A model generated the notes under the pieces. The model made no database searches, had not been told where the DNA came from, and was given only the letters and a program-made list of their open reading frames with translations. Source: CAVWCQ01 sp963753545 (GTDB taxonomy: Bacteria; Chloroflexota; Anaerolineae; Aggregatilineales; Aggregatilineaceae). From it: 64,000 nucleotides of DNA. This document shows, piece after piece, positions 56,527-64,000 of this stretch; the stretch's first letter is position 1; each line of letters begins with the position of its first letter. The position numbers and the translations under genes were made by a program. The stretch spans positions 248,001 through 312,000 of the forward strand of contig CAVWCQ010000011.1 of assembly GCA_963753545.1 (NCBI GenBank), in the 5' to 3' direction.

Positions 56527-56824
56527 CACGTTCACCTTCGCCAAGGGGCGCGTCGTCCGGCCCGATCAAGTTTTCCCGCAGCCACGAAACCCCGCCAGGA
56601 GCTTCTAATAAATGTGCCAGCGAGGCGATATCCTCACGCGGAACCACCAAACCCAGCGTTGGCTGAGCAACCAGCAGCGCCTGCGCGCCAAGTGGACCCA
56701 GCGGTTCCAGCACGTCCAGCAGCAGCCCCGCCACTCCATCGAGCCGGGTGGCATGCAGGCGATTGGACCACCGCGCCAGGCGCGGCAGCCAGCGGTCGGC
56801 ATCGGGCTGGTGTTCGTCAGTCAT
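56516..56824 (-). CDS. Small protein heading the MutL-type operon
   Basis: About 102 residues from MTDEHQPDADRWLPRLARWS. It has a hydrophobic central part (LDGVAGLLLDVLEPLGPLGA, QALLVAQPTLGLVVPREDIA) that looks like buried helices and strands rather than a membrane pass. It ends in acidic/basic residues. The upstream region is poor in promoter signals. First gene of the operon; function unknown. Confidence 0.6.
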   Translation of the reverse strand: MTDEHQPDADRWLPRLARWSNRLHATRLDGVAGLLLDVLEPLGPLGAQALLVAQPTLGLVVPREDIASLAHLLEAPGGVSWLRENLIGPDDAPLGEGERDGK

Positions 56825-56979
56825 AAGGTCAGTATAGCACAGCGGCGGAGATGGTGAAAATCGGACCCATTGCCTATATTCACCCAACTGCTAAGGTATC
56901 TAAAAAGCTTACTATATGCAAACCGTTTGATCTGCCATACTGCGCCTTAACAATAACTGTTAAATTTCTACAAAAAATA

Positions 56980-57009
56980 TTGACAGTGCCGCCTGTTTTG
57001 CGCTATTCT
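56980..57009 (+). promoter_or_regulatory. Promoter of the T-box/thrS operon
   Basis: TTGACA at 56980-56985 and TATTCT at 57004-57009, spacer 18. Transcription would start near 57016, just before the first T-box helix. Confidence 0.75.
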
Positions 57010-57015
57010 TCTATC

Positions 57016-57276
57016 AATGCGTTGACCGGGACGAGTACTGGCAGCACCGGATACAGAGAGAGCGGGTCTTCGGCTGGAAACCTGCTTATCACAGCCACCA
57101 GGAAAACCCCCCGTGAGCGCGCCGCAGAACGGCTCATTGGAGTCTCAGTAAGCGGTGCCGGATCGCCCCGTTATAGGCAGCCTTGAGGACACAATGTTTG
57201 CTGCGTTGTGTCGAAATTGGGTGGAACCGCGTGGTCTGATCAACCCTCGCCCCAACATTGGGTGAGGGTTTTTTGA
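57016..57276 (+). promoter_or_regulatory. T-box leader, probably threonine-specific
   Basis: The T-box sequence TGGGTGGAACCGCG is at 57218-57231. Stem I can be read with GACGAGTA as the S-turn strand, AGAGAGCGGGTCTTCGGCTG as the distal loop, and CCAGGAAA-ACC-CCCCGT on the return strand, making ACC (Thr) at 57106-57108 the likely specifier. A terminator ACCCTCGCCC...GGGTGAGGGT with TTTTTT lies at 57243-57275. Binding of uncharged tRNA-Thr should allow read-through to the genes downstream. The fold was drawn by eye. Confidence 0.85.
57243..57275 (+). terminator. T-box-controlled intrinsic terminator
   Basis: ACCCTCGCCCCAACATTGGG then TGAGGGTTTTTTGA. The 5' arm overlaps the expected partner region of the antiterminator. 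Confidence 0.85.
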
Positions 57277-57345
57277 TCATTTTGGGCAGAATCTGTTGTA
57301 GTATGGGGGTATGTGTAGAAAACGATAGTCTGAGGGTGTTGAACC

Positions 57346-57702
57346 GTGCTAGTCAAACGCGTATGGATTGAACACGAGCCAGAGATCGCCTTTGATCCCT
57401 ATAAGGACAGCGCCGATGTCCTGGTTGAAATGGAAGATGGCAGGTTATGGCAGGCTCACTTCGTTACCCTGGCCCACCTGCGAGAGGAATTACAGCTCAG
57501 CCTGTCAGTCGCTTATGAACACAGGCGAGCGCTTGCCCCAACCAGTTTCCTGGCGCTTGAAACACCGCATGTGATTGTTGAAGATTTGTACCAGGACACG
57601 ATAGAAGATGTCGTGGATAATCTGGTCGTTCTCGGCGTGTTTGAAAGTGTTTTTGCCGAATGTGTCAACGAAATGCTGGAACCACAAGTCATGGAGGAAT
57701 AA
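57346..57702 (+). CDS. Hypothetical protein in the T-box operon
   Basis: A 118-residue acidic protein, start GTG after GAGGGTG. Mixed alpha/beta text: VWIEHEPEIAFDPYKDSADV, LVEMEDGRLWQAHFVTLAHL, and DLYQDTIEDVVDNLVVLGVF. No membrane helix, signal peptide or known motif. It is the first gene after the threonine T-box and so is probably induced when Thr-tRNA is uncharged. I do not recognise it. Confidence 0.65.
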   Translation: MLVKRVWIEHEPEIAFDPYKDSADVLVEMEDGRLWQAHFVTLAHLREELQLSLSVAYEHRRALAPTSFLALETPHVIVEDLYQDTIEDVVDNLVVLGVFESVFAECVNEMLEPQVMEE

Positions 57703-57707
57703 CCCGT

Positions 57708-57767
57708 ATGTCAGACATGAAAATAGAGGACACAATCACAGACGGCACTACCGGGCGGCGCTGGTAG
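57708..57767 (+). CDS. Thr-containing mini-ORF
   Basis: A 19-residue frame, MSDMKIEDTITDGTTGRRW, with GAGGAATAACCCGT before the ATG. Four of its residues are Thr. It ends directly before a hairpin-rich stretch. It could be a leader peptide that senses threonine supply; expression is not shown. Confidence 0.35.
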   Translation: MSDMKIEDTITDGTTGRRW

Positions 57768-57905
57768 GGACCTCCTGCACTGGTCCCTGCCGGAGATGCC
57801 GCACTTTCCGGCAGCAGGGATCAATGCAGGATGCCCCTGCTGGCTGTTTGGTAAAACAGTTTGTGTTCGGTGGGCAGCAAACACATGCCGCCCACAGCAG
57901 TCAAC
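57767..57905 (+). promoter_or_regulatory. Hairpin-rich stretch before thrS
   Basis: Four stems follow one another: GGGACC/GGTCCC (57767-57787), CTGCCGGA/TCCGGCAG (57787-57814), CTGTTT/AAACAG near 57860, and GTGGGC/GCCCAC near 57878-57900. None is followed by a U-tract, so this is not a plain terminator. It may control translation or processing of the thrS message. Confidence 0.4.
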
Positions 57906-57919
57906 AGGAGTAACGCATC

Positions 57920-58096
57920 ATGGCACGTGAAAGTAAATCCCCAGAGGATCGATCTAAGCTGGAACGCATCCAGGCGGAATGGGCTAATGTCGCCCTATGC
58001 GGTTGTTTGCACCCCCCGGCGCAGCAGGCTCAAAATCTACCTCGCCCGGTTGTGCATCCCGCCGAATGGCAGCCGAATAACCGCTGCTGCTCGTAG
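57920..58096 (+). CDS. Small ORF before thrS
   Basis: A 58-residue frame with AGGAG nine bases before the ATG. The N-terminal third is charged (MARESKSPEDRSKLERIQAE) and the C-terminal part is rich in Pro, Gln and Cys (LCGCLHPP, NNRCCS). No family recognised. A real small gene, or chance in a leader. Confidence 0.35.
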   Translation: MARESKSPEDRSKLERIQAEWANVALCGCLHPPAQQAQNLPRPVVHPAEWQPNNRCCS

Positions 58097-58183
58097 TGTC
58101 TGGGCAGCTCAAACAGGCATAACAGGTGTGATAGGCGGGGGGATCAACCATCTCCCCGCTTCGATATGTTATTTAGGAGAAAT

Positions 58184-59997
58184 ATGGAACGCTATCAGGA
58201 CAGCCAACTCTATCGCATCCGGCACTCGGCGGCGCATGTTATGGCACAGGCCGTGCTAGAAAAATTCCCGGAAGCCAAGATTGCCATCGGGCCGCCTATC
58301 GAGGACGGATTCTACTACGACTTTGACCTGCCGCGCCCGCTGACCGAAGAAGACCTTGCCGAGATCGAGGCCCGCATGCGCGCGATCATCCGCGAAGGAC
58401 ACACCTTCGAGCGCCGCGAAGTCAGCGCCGAGCGAAGCCAAGCAGATATTCAAGGGCCAGCCCTATAAGATCGAACTGATCGAAGGGCTGGAAAAAGGTG
58501 GTCTGGACGAATACGGCGAAAAGACGCAGGAACCCGTCGTCATCAGCACCTACCGCCAGGATAAATTCGAGGATCTGTGCCGGGGGCCGCACGTCGAGAA
58601 TACCAAAGAGATCAATCCCGACGCGGTGAGCATCACCTTTAAGGCTCCGGCGGGCGCCTATTGGCGCGGCGACGAAAAGCGCGAGATGCTGACCCGCATC
58701 TACGGCACGGCGTGGCGACACCCCGCAGGAACTGGAAGAATATCTGCACCTGCTGGAAGAAGCCCAGAAGCGCGATCACCGCAATCTCGGCCCGAAACTC
58801 GGCCTGTTTGTGATTGATCCGCTGGTTGGCAAGGGTCTGCCGCTGTGGAAGCCAAAGGGCGCGATCCTGCGCGAGACGCTGGAACAGTTCCTGCGCAAAG
58901 CGCAGTTGGATCGCGGCTACCAGCCCGTGGTCACGCCGCACATCGGCAAGCTGGACCTCTACCGCACGTCCGGGCACTATCCGTATTATAAGGACAGCCA
59001 GTACAGCCCGATTGACGTGGACGGCGAAGAGTTCCTGCTCAAGCCGATGAACTGCCCGCACCACATCATGATCTATAAGAGCGAAATGCGCTCCTACCGC
59101 GATCTGCCCGGTGCGCTACGCGGAATTCGGCACGGTGTACCGCTATGAAAAAAGCGGCGAACTGAACGGTCTGACCCGCGTGCGCGGCTTCACGGTGGAC
59201 GACTCGCATCTGTTTGTCGCGCCGGAACAGCTTCTCGAGGAATTTATCGAGCGTGGTCGATCTGATCCAGTTTGTGTTCAACAGCCTGGGCCTGACCGAC
59301 TTCCGCGCCCGCGTTGGCACGCGCGATCCGAAGTCGGATAAGTACGTGGGCGACGACGAGAACTGGGAGAAGGCGACGGCAGCCATCATCGAAGCGTGCG
59401 AGAAGCTCGGCCTGAATTACATCGGTGGAGGAGGGCGAAGCGGCCTTCTATGGTCCCAAGCTGGACTTCATCTTCCGCGATGTGCTCAAGCGTGAATGGC
59501 AGCTTGGCACGGTGCAGGTGGACTATAACCTGCCGGAGCGCTTCGACCTGGAATACATCGGCGAGGACAACGAACGGCACCGCCCGGTGATGATCCACCG
59601 CGCGCCGTTTGGCTCCCTGGAGCGCTTTATCGGCATCCTGATCGAACACTTCAACGGGGCGTTCCCGGCGTGGCTGTCTCCCGTGCAGGTTGTGCTGATC
59701 CCGATCGCGGATCGCCACCTGGACTATGTCAAACAGGTTGCCGAACAGCTTAAGGCTGAGGGCTTCCGCGTGACGGTAGACGACTCTGAAGGGCGCGTCG
59801 GTAACAAGGTGCGCGAAGCCTCGATCCAGCGTATTCCCTGGATGCTGGTGGCGGGTGATCGCGATATCCAGAACAACGCGGTCAGCGTGCGCCTGCGTAC
59901 GGGTGAAGACCTGGGCGGGATGAGCGTCGCGGACTTCATCGCTCAGGCGAAGGCGATTATCAACAACAAGTCGCTGGAACTGCAAGCGGCGCAGTAG
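58184..59997 (+). CDS. thrS: Threonyl-tRNA synthetase, frame interrupted five times
   Basis: ThrRS charges tRNA-Thr in the cytosol. ATG at 58184 follows TTAGGAGAAAT. The N-terminus begins directly with the editing domain (RIRHSAAHVMAQAV, HxxxH, and CRGPH); the TGS domain is absent. Class II motifs follow: LPLWKPKGAILRETLEQF, FGTVYRYEKSGELNGLTRVR, and HRAPFGSLERFIGILIEHF, then the anticodon-binding domain to 59997. Five extra bases break the frame, near 58433, 58716, 59110, 59252 and 59424. Dropping each gives standard text (EEAKQIF, WDTPQEL, DLPVRYAEF, EVVDLIQ, NYIVEEGEAAFYG) and a 602-residue protein. As an essential gene it is unlikely to be truly dead. Confidence 0.95.
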
Positions 59998-60073
59998 CCC
60001 CTCCCTTTCATTCCCTCCTCCCCATTTCATAGAGAGGAGCCGGAAGAGGGCAGCGGCTAAACCAAAAAACGGT

Positions 60074-60107
60074 GGGCGTATGTCGAATCTGCATACGCCC
60101 CCTTTTT
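60074..60107 (+). terminator. Intrinsic terminator of thrS
   Basis: GGGCGTATG-TCGAATCTG-CATACGCCC followed by CCTTTTT. A perfect 9-bp stem. Confidence 0.8.
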
Positions 60108-60163
60108 GTGTATTCGCGGTATGCTCATCGGCTTGCGCAGCCTTTAGAAAGGTCGAAACACCC

Positions 60164-61081
60164 TTGCCAGCCTATACCGGCGAACTTGCCGCTTTGGGAA
60201 CATCGATTTGTTGGAGCTTTACCTCCGTTATGTTCACCCTGTCAGGGCGGCAGGTGGGCTCCCCCGTCGTCAACCGGACGCGCCTGCTGCTGGCGGTGAT
60301 CCTGGTTAGCGGCGTGCATCTGCTCACCCAGGGCGAGGTCTGGCCCGTCCATTCCGCGCCGTCACGCTGGATGTGGATGGGATTGTCGGGCGTGGTCGGC
60401 TTCGTCATCGGAGATGCCTTTTTGTTCCAGGCGTTTGTTATGATCGGGCCGCGTCTGTCCATGCTGATGATGGCGCTCGCCCCGGTGCTGAGCGTCGGGA
60501 TGGCCTGGGTGCTGCTCGGTGAATCACTGAGCGCCGTTGAACTGCTGGGCATCTTTGTGACTGTCGGCGGCATCGCCTGGGTGGTCACAGATCGGGCCAA
60601 AAACTCCGACGACACCGAGCACAATTTACCGCCGCGCTACTATCTGATCGGCATTCTGTGCGGCCTGGGCGGCGCGCTGGGACAGGCGGGCGGCTATATC
60701 CTCTCGAAAAAGGGCTTAGAAGGGGATTTTCCAGCGCTGTCCGGCAACATGATCCGGCTGATCGCATCCACGCTGCTCATCTGGCTGATCGCTGCTGGCG
60801 GGCGTCAGGTGCGGCCCAATTTCAGAGCGCTGCGTGATCATTCTGGCGCGGTAAAATTTATCATGTCTGGGGCGCTGTTCGGACCCTTTATCGGTGTGTG
60901 GCTGTCTCTGGTAGCCGTGCAAAATGCCCCGGTTGGCATCGCTTCGACCCTCACCAGCCTGATGCCCGTCTTTTTGCTGCCGGTCGGCCAGATCTGGTTT
61001 AACGAGCGCATCACGCGGCGGGCGATCATGGGTACAGCTCTGGCCATGATCGGGACAGCGGTGCTGTTTCTGGTCGGATAG
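60164..61081 (+). CDS. EamA/DMT family transporter
   Basis: A 305-residue ten-helix carrier with two EamA halves (YTGELAALGTSICWSFTSVM ... LLGIFVTVGGIAWVVTDRAK, and LIGILCGLGGALGQAGGYIL ... IMGTALAMIGTAVLFLVG). Start TTG at 60164 follows AGAAAGGTCG; upstream text is not protein-like. The family exports or imports metabolites such as amino acids; the substrate is unknown. It is a separate unit after the thrS terminator. Confidence 0.87.
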   Translation: MPAYTGELAALGTSICWSFTSVMFTLSGRQVGSPVVNRTRLLLAVILVSGVHLLTQGEVWPVHSAPSRWMWMGLSGVVGFVIGDAFLFQAFVMIGPRLSMLMMALAPVLSVGMAWVLLGESLSAVELLGIFVTVGGIAWVVTDRAKNSDDTEHNLPPRYYLIGILCGLGGALGQAGGYILSKKGLEGDFPALSGNMIRLIASTLLIWLIAAGGRQVRPNFRALRDHSGAVKFIMSGALFGPFIGVWLSLVAVQNAPVGIASTLTSLMPVFLLPVGQIWFNERITRRAIMGTALAMIGTAVLFLVG

Positions 61082-61172
61082 CAATCTGTGAAACAGCGCG
61101 GTAAACTCCGGCTGTTATCCCTATAATCTGAATCATTCTTGCGAAAGCATCGTAACGAACGAGTGACATTCT

Positions 61173-62370
61173 ATGCAAAACCCGACTGAAACTATCCGCG
61201 CTGCGCATAATCTGACAATTGAACTCGGCCTGGCTTCCTGGCGGCTGGTGAATGGAACGGCGGATCCCAACCGGCCCGGCGTTCAGATTGCCCTGGTTGA
61301 GGCGCGTGCAGACAGTATCATTTGTTCACCTGCCTTTACCCGTGCCCGCCAACTGCCCAACGATGGGCAGCTGCTTCCGGCAGATGTGGCGCGGGTCGTC
61401 GTCGGATGGGCACCCGAAAGCCAGAACTGGCACCTGGGCCTGTGGATGGCCGCCCGTCCTGACTCAGGGTTCAAACCGCGCTGGTGCGGGCTGGCAAGCT
61501 GGCCCAGCAGCGGGGATGATTATGGCGGTTGCAGCAAAAACAGCCGGGCAGTCTCTCTCGCGCCTGATCAACCGCCCTTTCCATCTGGTGCCTGCTCCCC
61601 AAGCGCCGCGCTTGCCCGTCCTCACGGAGACACAGCCTCTTCAGGCAACGACGCGCATGGATCCGATAGTGACAAGCGAACAGTTGGCCGTCGCCCCGAT
61701 CATTAAGCCGCAGGAGCCGCCCTTTGAATTTAATGACTGGCTGCTGGTGCCCTACGCAGGGGGATATGTCTGGAAACGCCGCACACGCTGGATGCTGATT
61801 GCCGGACTGCGCGCTCTGTCGCTGGCTGTGGTAGCCGTGCTCTTTTTCGCGCTGGCGATTGGCTCCCAGACGACGCGGCTGGCCGAAGTGGATCCGATCT
61901 GGCTGCCCGATGTCGGGATAGTGGTTGCTGTCCTGTTGTTCCTCGTGGCGCTGGCGAATACATGGCGCTTCCTCTCCGCCAGTGATGTGCTGATCGACCT
62001 GCGCAAGCGGGAAGTCCGGCAGCGGATGCGCTTAGGCGGCCTCACCCGCTGGCGCATTCCCATCGAGTCGATTGCTTACGTGCTGGTTTCGCAAACCCCC
62101 ACCCGTCCACTGGGACGCAAGGGCAAAGATCAGCCGATGCGCACCACGCAGGAAGTCTGGATGCACGTTTATGACGGCAAACGCTTCTGGCCGCTGGCTG
62201 ACGTGGGCCGTTCCGATGGGCTGTGCTACGACTGGGATAATGCGCGCCGCTTCCTGAAGATACCGGGACGCCGCGCCCTCAGCCTGTCCGAATACGATAC
62301 GCCTGCCCATCATGCCGCCCTGCTAATCGCCCGCGAGATGGGCAAAGCAGTCTGGCTCGACGTGCGATAA
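61173..62370 (+). CDS. Two-helix membrane protein, frame interrupted
   Basis: A 398-residue repaired protein. N-terminal soluble domain of about 120 residues (LTIELGLASWRLVNGTADPN ... NWHLGLWMAARPDSGF), a linker, two membrane helices (ALSLAVVAVLFFALAIG and IVVAVLLFLVALANTWRFL) and a C-terminal PH-like domain (DVLIDLRKREVRQRMRLGGL, TRWRIPIESIAYVLVS). The break is one extra G near 61527 (GGC-G-GTT). I do not know the family. PH-like domains next to membrane hairpins occur in bacterial envelope proteins. Confidence 0.68.
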
Positions 62371-62450
62371 AAACAATTCAGCACGGAAAGCTCAACGAAG
62401 ATAATGCACATGGAGAATACAAAATTCTCGATGTCTTGTTCTTGCTGCCT

Positions 62451-63676
62451 CTACTCAGGGCAATTACCCTGAGCCTGCACCACATCCCCTCGCACCCACC
62501 AGTCATTTGCCAACCGCAGCCAAGTATAGGAATCGACCATTTCACTTCCATAGACACCAAATCGTTCACCAGGAAACATTACCCGTTCAAGAGACGCATC
62601 TGTTGTCGGAGCAGATCGGAGATTCACCTCGTGGTCAGAGGTTATCAGGCAATCGAAGACCGCATAAATTTGCAGCTCCTCTGATTGGAGCACTGCCAAC
62701 AGATTTCCATCCGGGGCAAACACCCCCTGAACGTGATAAAGGTTCTGTGTCCTTGAATAAAAGATGTACCGCTGCGCTGTCACCCGATCGAGCAGCAACA
62801 GCCCTTCATCGCGGGCATATCCGGCGAAAATCAGTGAGCCATCCGCATTGAGCACGGCTGACCCAAAACCAGGAGCAAGCGTGCTTTGCTTCAAGCGGTC
62901 CAACGTGTCGAGTTGGTAGAGCTGGTAGTGATATTCATTCCCATTATCTGCGTTACACGTTTCGATTACGGCAAACTGTTCTCTATTGGACGTAAATCCG
63001 AGGAAGCTTGATGAAAAACAGGGGTCTTCGGGCGGTGTAAGCTGTGCCAGAAGGAGGTCTATCTCGCGTGTGGGCCAGACATCAAAAAGCTGGCAGAGCG
63101 GTGAATGGGTAAAATTTGTATCCCTACAGCGGCGCAAACTGATCCGGTTCAGTTCGCGCTGTCCGTCAATATCCCACAGGCTGGCAAAGTCTCCATCCGC
63201 AGCGAACAAAATAAGCTGATCAGGATCATCTGGATTAATCGCGCTTCCTCAAGGGTCACGCCTTCACGATGCAGCATCACATTTCCAGAGAAAAGAAGCT
63301 GACCCTGCCGAGCATCCCATACTCGGAAGGGTGCGTAATCGTCGCCGAACGCAACGAGCCTTGTACTGTCGGGCGAATAGGTCAAGTCATAGGCCCACCT
63401 TGAAAGGTCAGACACCTCCAACACATGCTGAATTTCAAATGTTTGGGTTGAAATAAGAAGTACCTGTGTTTCTATGGCAAGGGCTAGCTGGGTTCCATCC
63501 GGGCTAAAGGCAACCGCAAACAGGCGATAGGGTGTTGGGATGTTTTCTCTGCTAAACAAAGCGGCAAGAGCAAGTCGATTGGCATTCTCAGGCGAAATTG
63601 GCGGGAACGAGTTCCCCTGAGCCGTGACAGGTGTACTTAGCCCTATAGTGAGTAAGATCAGCAGCAGAACTCTCAT
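62451..63676 (-). CDS. Secreted WD40-like propeller with SH3b tail, frame interrupted
   Basis: A 408-residue repaired protein. Signal peptide (LLLILLTIGLSTPVTA), WD40-like blades (AVAFSPDGTQLALAI, DLTYSPDSTRLVAFGDD, VQGVFAPDGNLLAVLQS) and a C-terminal bacterial SH3 domain (EVNLRSAPTTDASLERVMFP, then YTWLRLANDWWVRGDVV). A missing base near 63240 separates EEARLIQ from the frame with DQLILFAADGDFASLWD. The ATG overlaps the stop of the upstream gene (ATGA). Possibly a wall-binding ligand receptor; no enzymatic motif. Confidence 0.78.
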
Positions 63677-64000
63677 GATTCCCCTTCCCGAACACCTAAG
63701 AAGTAAATAGGACCATCTCTGCGACCCAGGATCAGGAGATCAGGGGTTAAGGCTGCTGTTGTCCAGGAAGCATAGGAGCCGTAGGTAGTAAAGCGATTTT
63801 CATAGCTGTTTGTCCAGAGCGTTCGGTTCGTAGCTGTACTGTGTAACCAGGCGTCATCTCCTCTGGAGTAGTATTCGGCAAAAAGGATCATCTGCTGGCT
63901 AGCATCGCGCCCAATAATTCGCTTAGGGTCTTGTAGATGATAAGCCAGGACAGTTGGTGGAATATGCTCTATATCCTGCCAGTTTCTGCCAGCAATCAAC
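63673..64000 (-). CDS. Propeller-like protein, C-terminal part (start outside window)
   Basis: The last 108 or so residues of a protein whose beginning is beyond the right edge. Text such as ILFAEYYSRGDDAWLHSTAT and LTPDLLILGRRDGPIYFLGV suggests propeller blades like those of the gene that follows it. The two genes overlap by four bases (ATGA), so they are coupled and may be a split pair of related function. Confidence 0.6.
   Translation of the reverse strand, partial: LIAGRNWQDIEHIPPTVLAYHLQDPKRIIGRDASQQMILFAEYYSRGDDAWLHSTATNRTLWTNSYENRFTTYGSYASWTTAALTPDLLILGRRDGPIYFLGVREGES

Noticed and set aside
6963..63676. A genome-wide programmed +1 frameshift code
   Set aside because: Two of the sixteen breaks need an added base instead of a dropped one, many placements are ambiguous, and no common stimulator or slippery sequence is visible. 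Base error explains all of them.

Overview
The window looks like a chromosomal stretch of a member of the Chloroflexota (Anaerolineae or a near relative). The evidence is moderately high GC, long regulators packed with GAF domains, DUF2089/SHOCT-like/DUF4097-like cassettes, HerA and NurA genes, a T-box leader, PspA, M42 aminopeptidases, secreted Yx(F/W/Y)xxD repeats, and dispersed GTAGGGGCG palindromes. This is inference from gene content; no rRNA or other phylogenetic marker was compared. I see no tRNA, rRNA, CRISPR array, IS element or prophage.

Layout. 1-5.2 kb: the end of an inositol-monophosphatase-type gene, a secreted four-repeat protein, and a minus-strand operon (zinc finger, twin FHA, PqqD/M50 membrane protease). 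5.7-13.2 kb: nurA, a secreted GH13 amylase, a small HerA-associated gene, herA, and a bacterial PARG. 13.2-19.2 kb: a structured non-coding element, a Thr/Pro-rich membrane protein, three M42 peptidase units, a zinc ribbon and a pentapeptide-repeat membrane protein. 19.4-23 kb: a DUF2089/SHOCT regulatory cassette on the minus strand. 23.2-34.6 kb: a lone Flp pilin, a DHODH-like enzyme, an MFS exporter with an attenuator-like leader, secreted repeat and propeller proteins, an esterase, a second MFS, and small hydrolases. 34.7-45.2 kb: a second copy of the non-coding element, GNAT, a PspA pair, two histidine kinases (one with about six GAF domains) and an ATPase-winged-helix regulator. 45.3-56.8 kb: an eight-gene minus-strand operon built around a MutL-type ASKHA ATPase and several membrane proteins. 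56.9-60 kb: a threonine T-box, small genes and thrS. 60-64 kb: EamA transporter, membrane protein and propeller proteins.

The best candidates for undescribed biology are the eight-gene ASKHA/DUF6754-like membrane operon; the duplicated non-coding element at 13237-13453 (+) and 34748-34950 (-), which shares exact internal spacings; the leader peptide and hairpins before the MFS exporter; and the T-box operon with a Thr-containing mini-ORF before thrS.

A caution applies to the whole window. At least sixteen single-base frame disruptions break otherwise intact genes, five of them in thrS. Fourteen look like insertions and two like deletions. The simplest explanation is base-level sequence or assembly error, so the coordinates of those genes are given as repaired spans. 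The strong insertion bias is reported as a finding.
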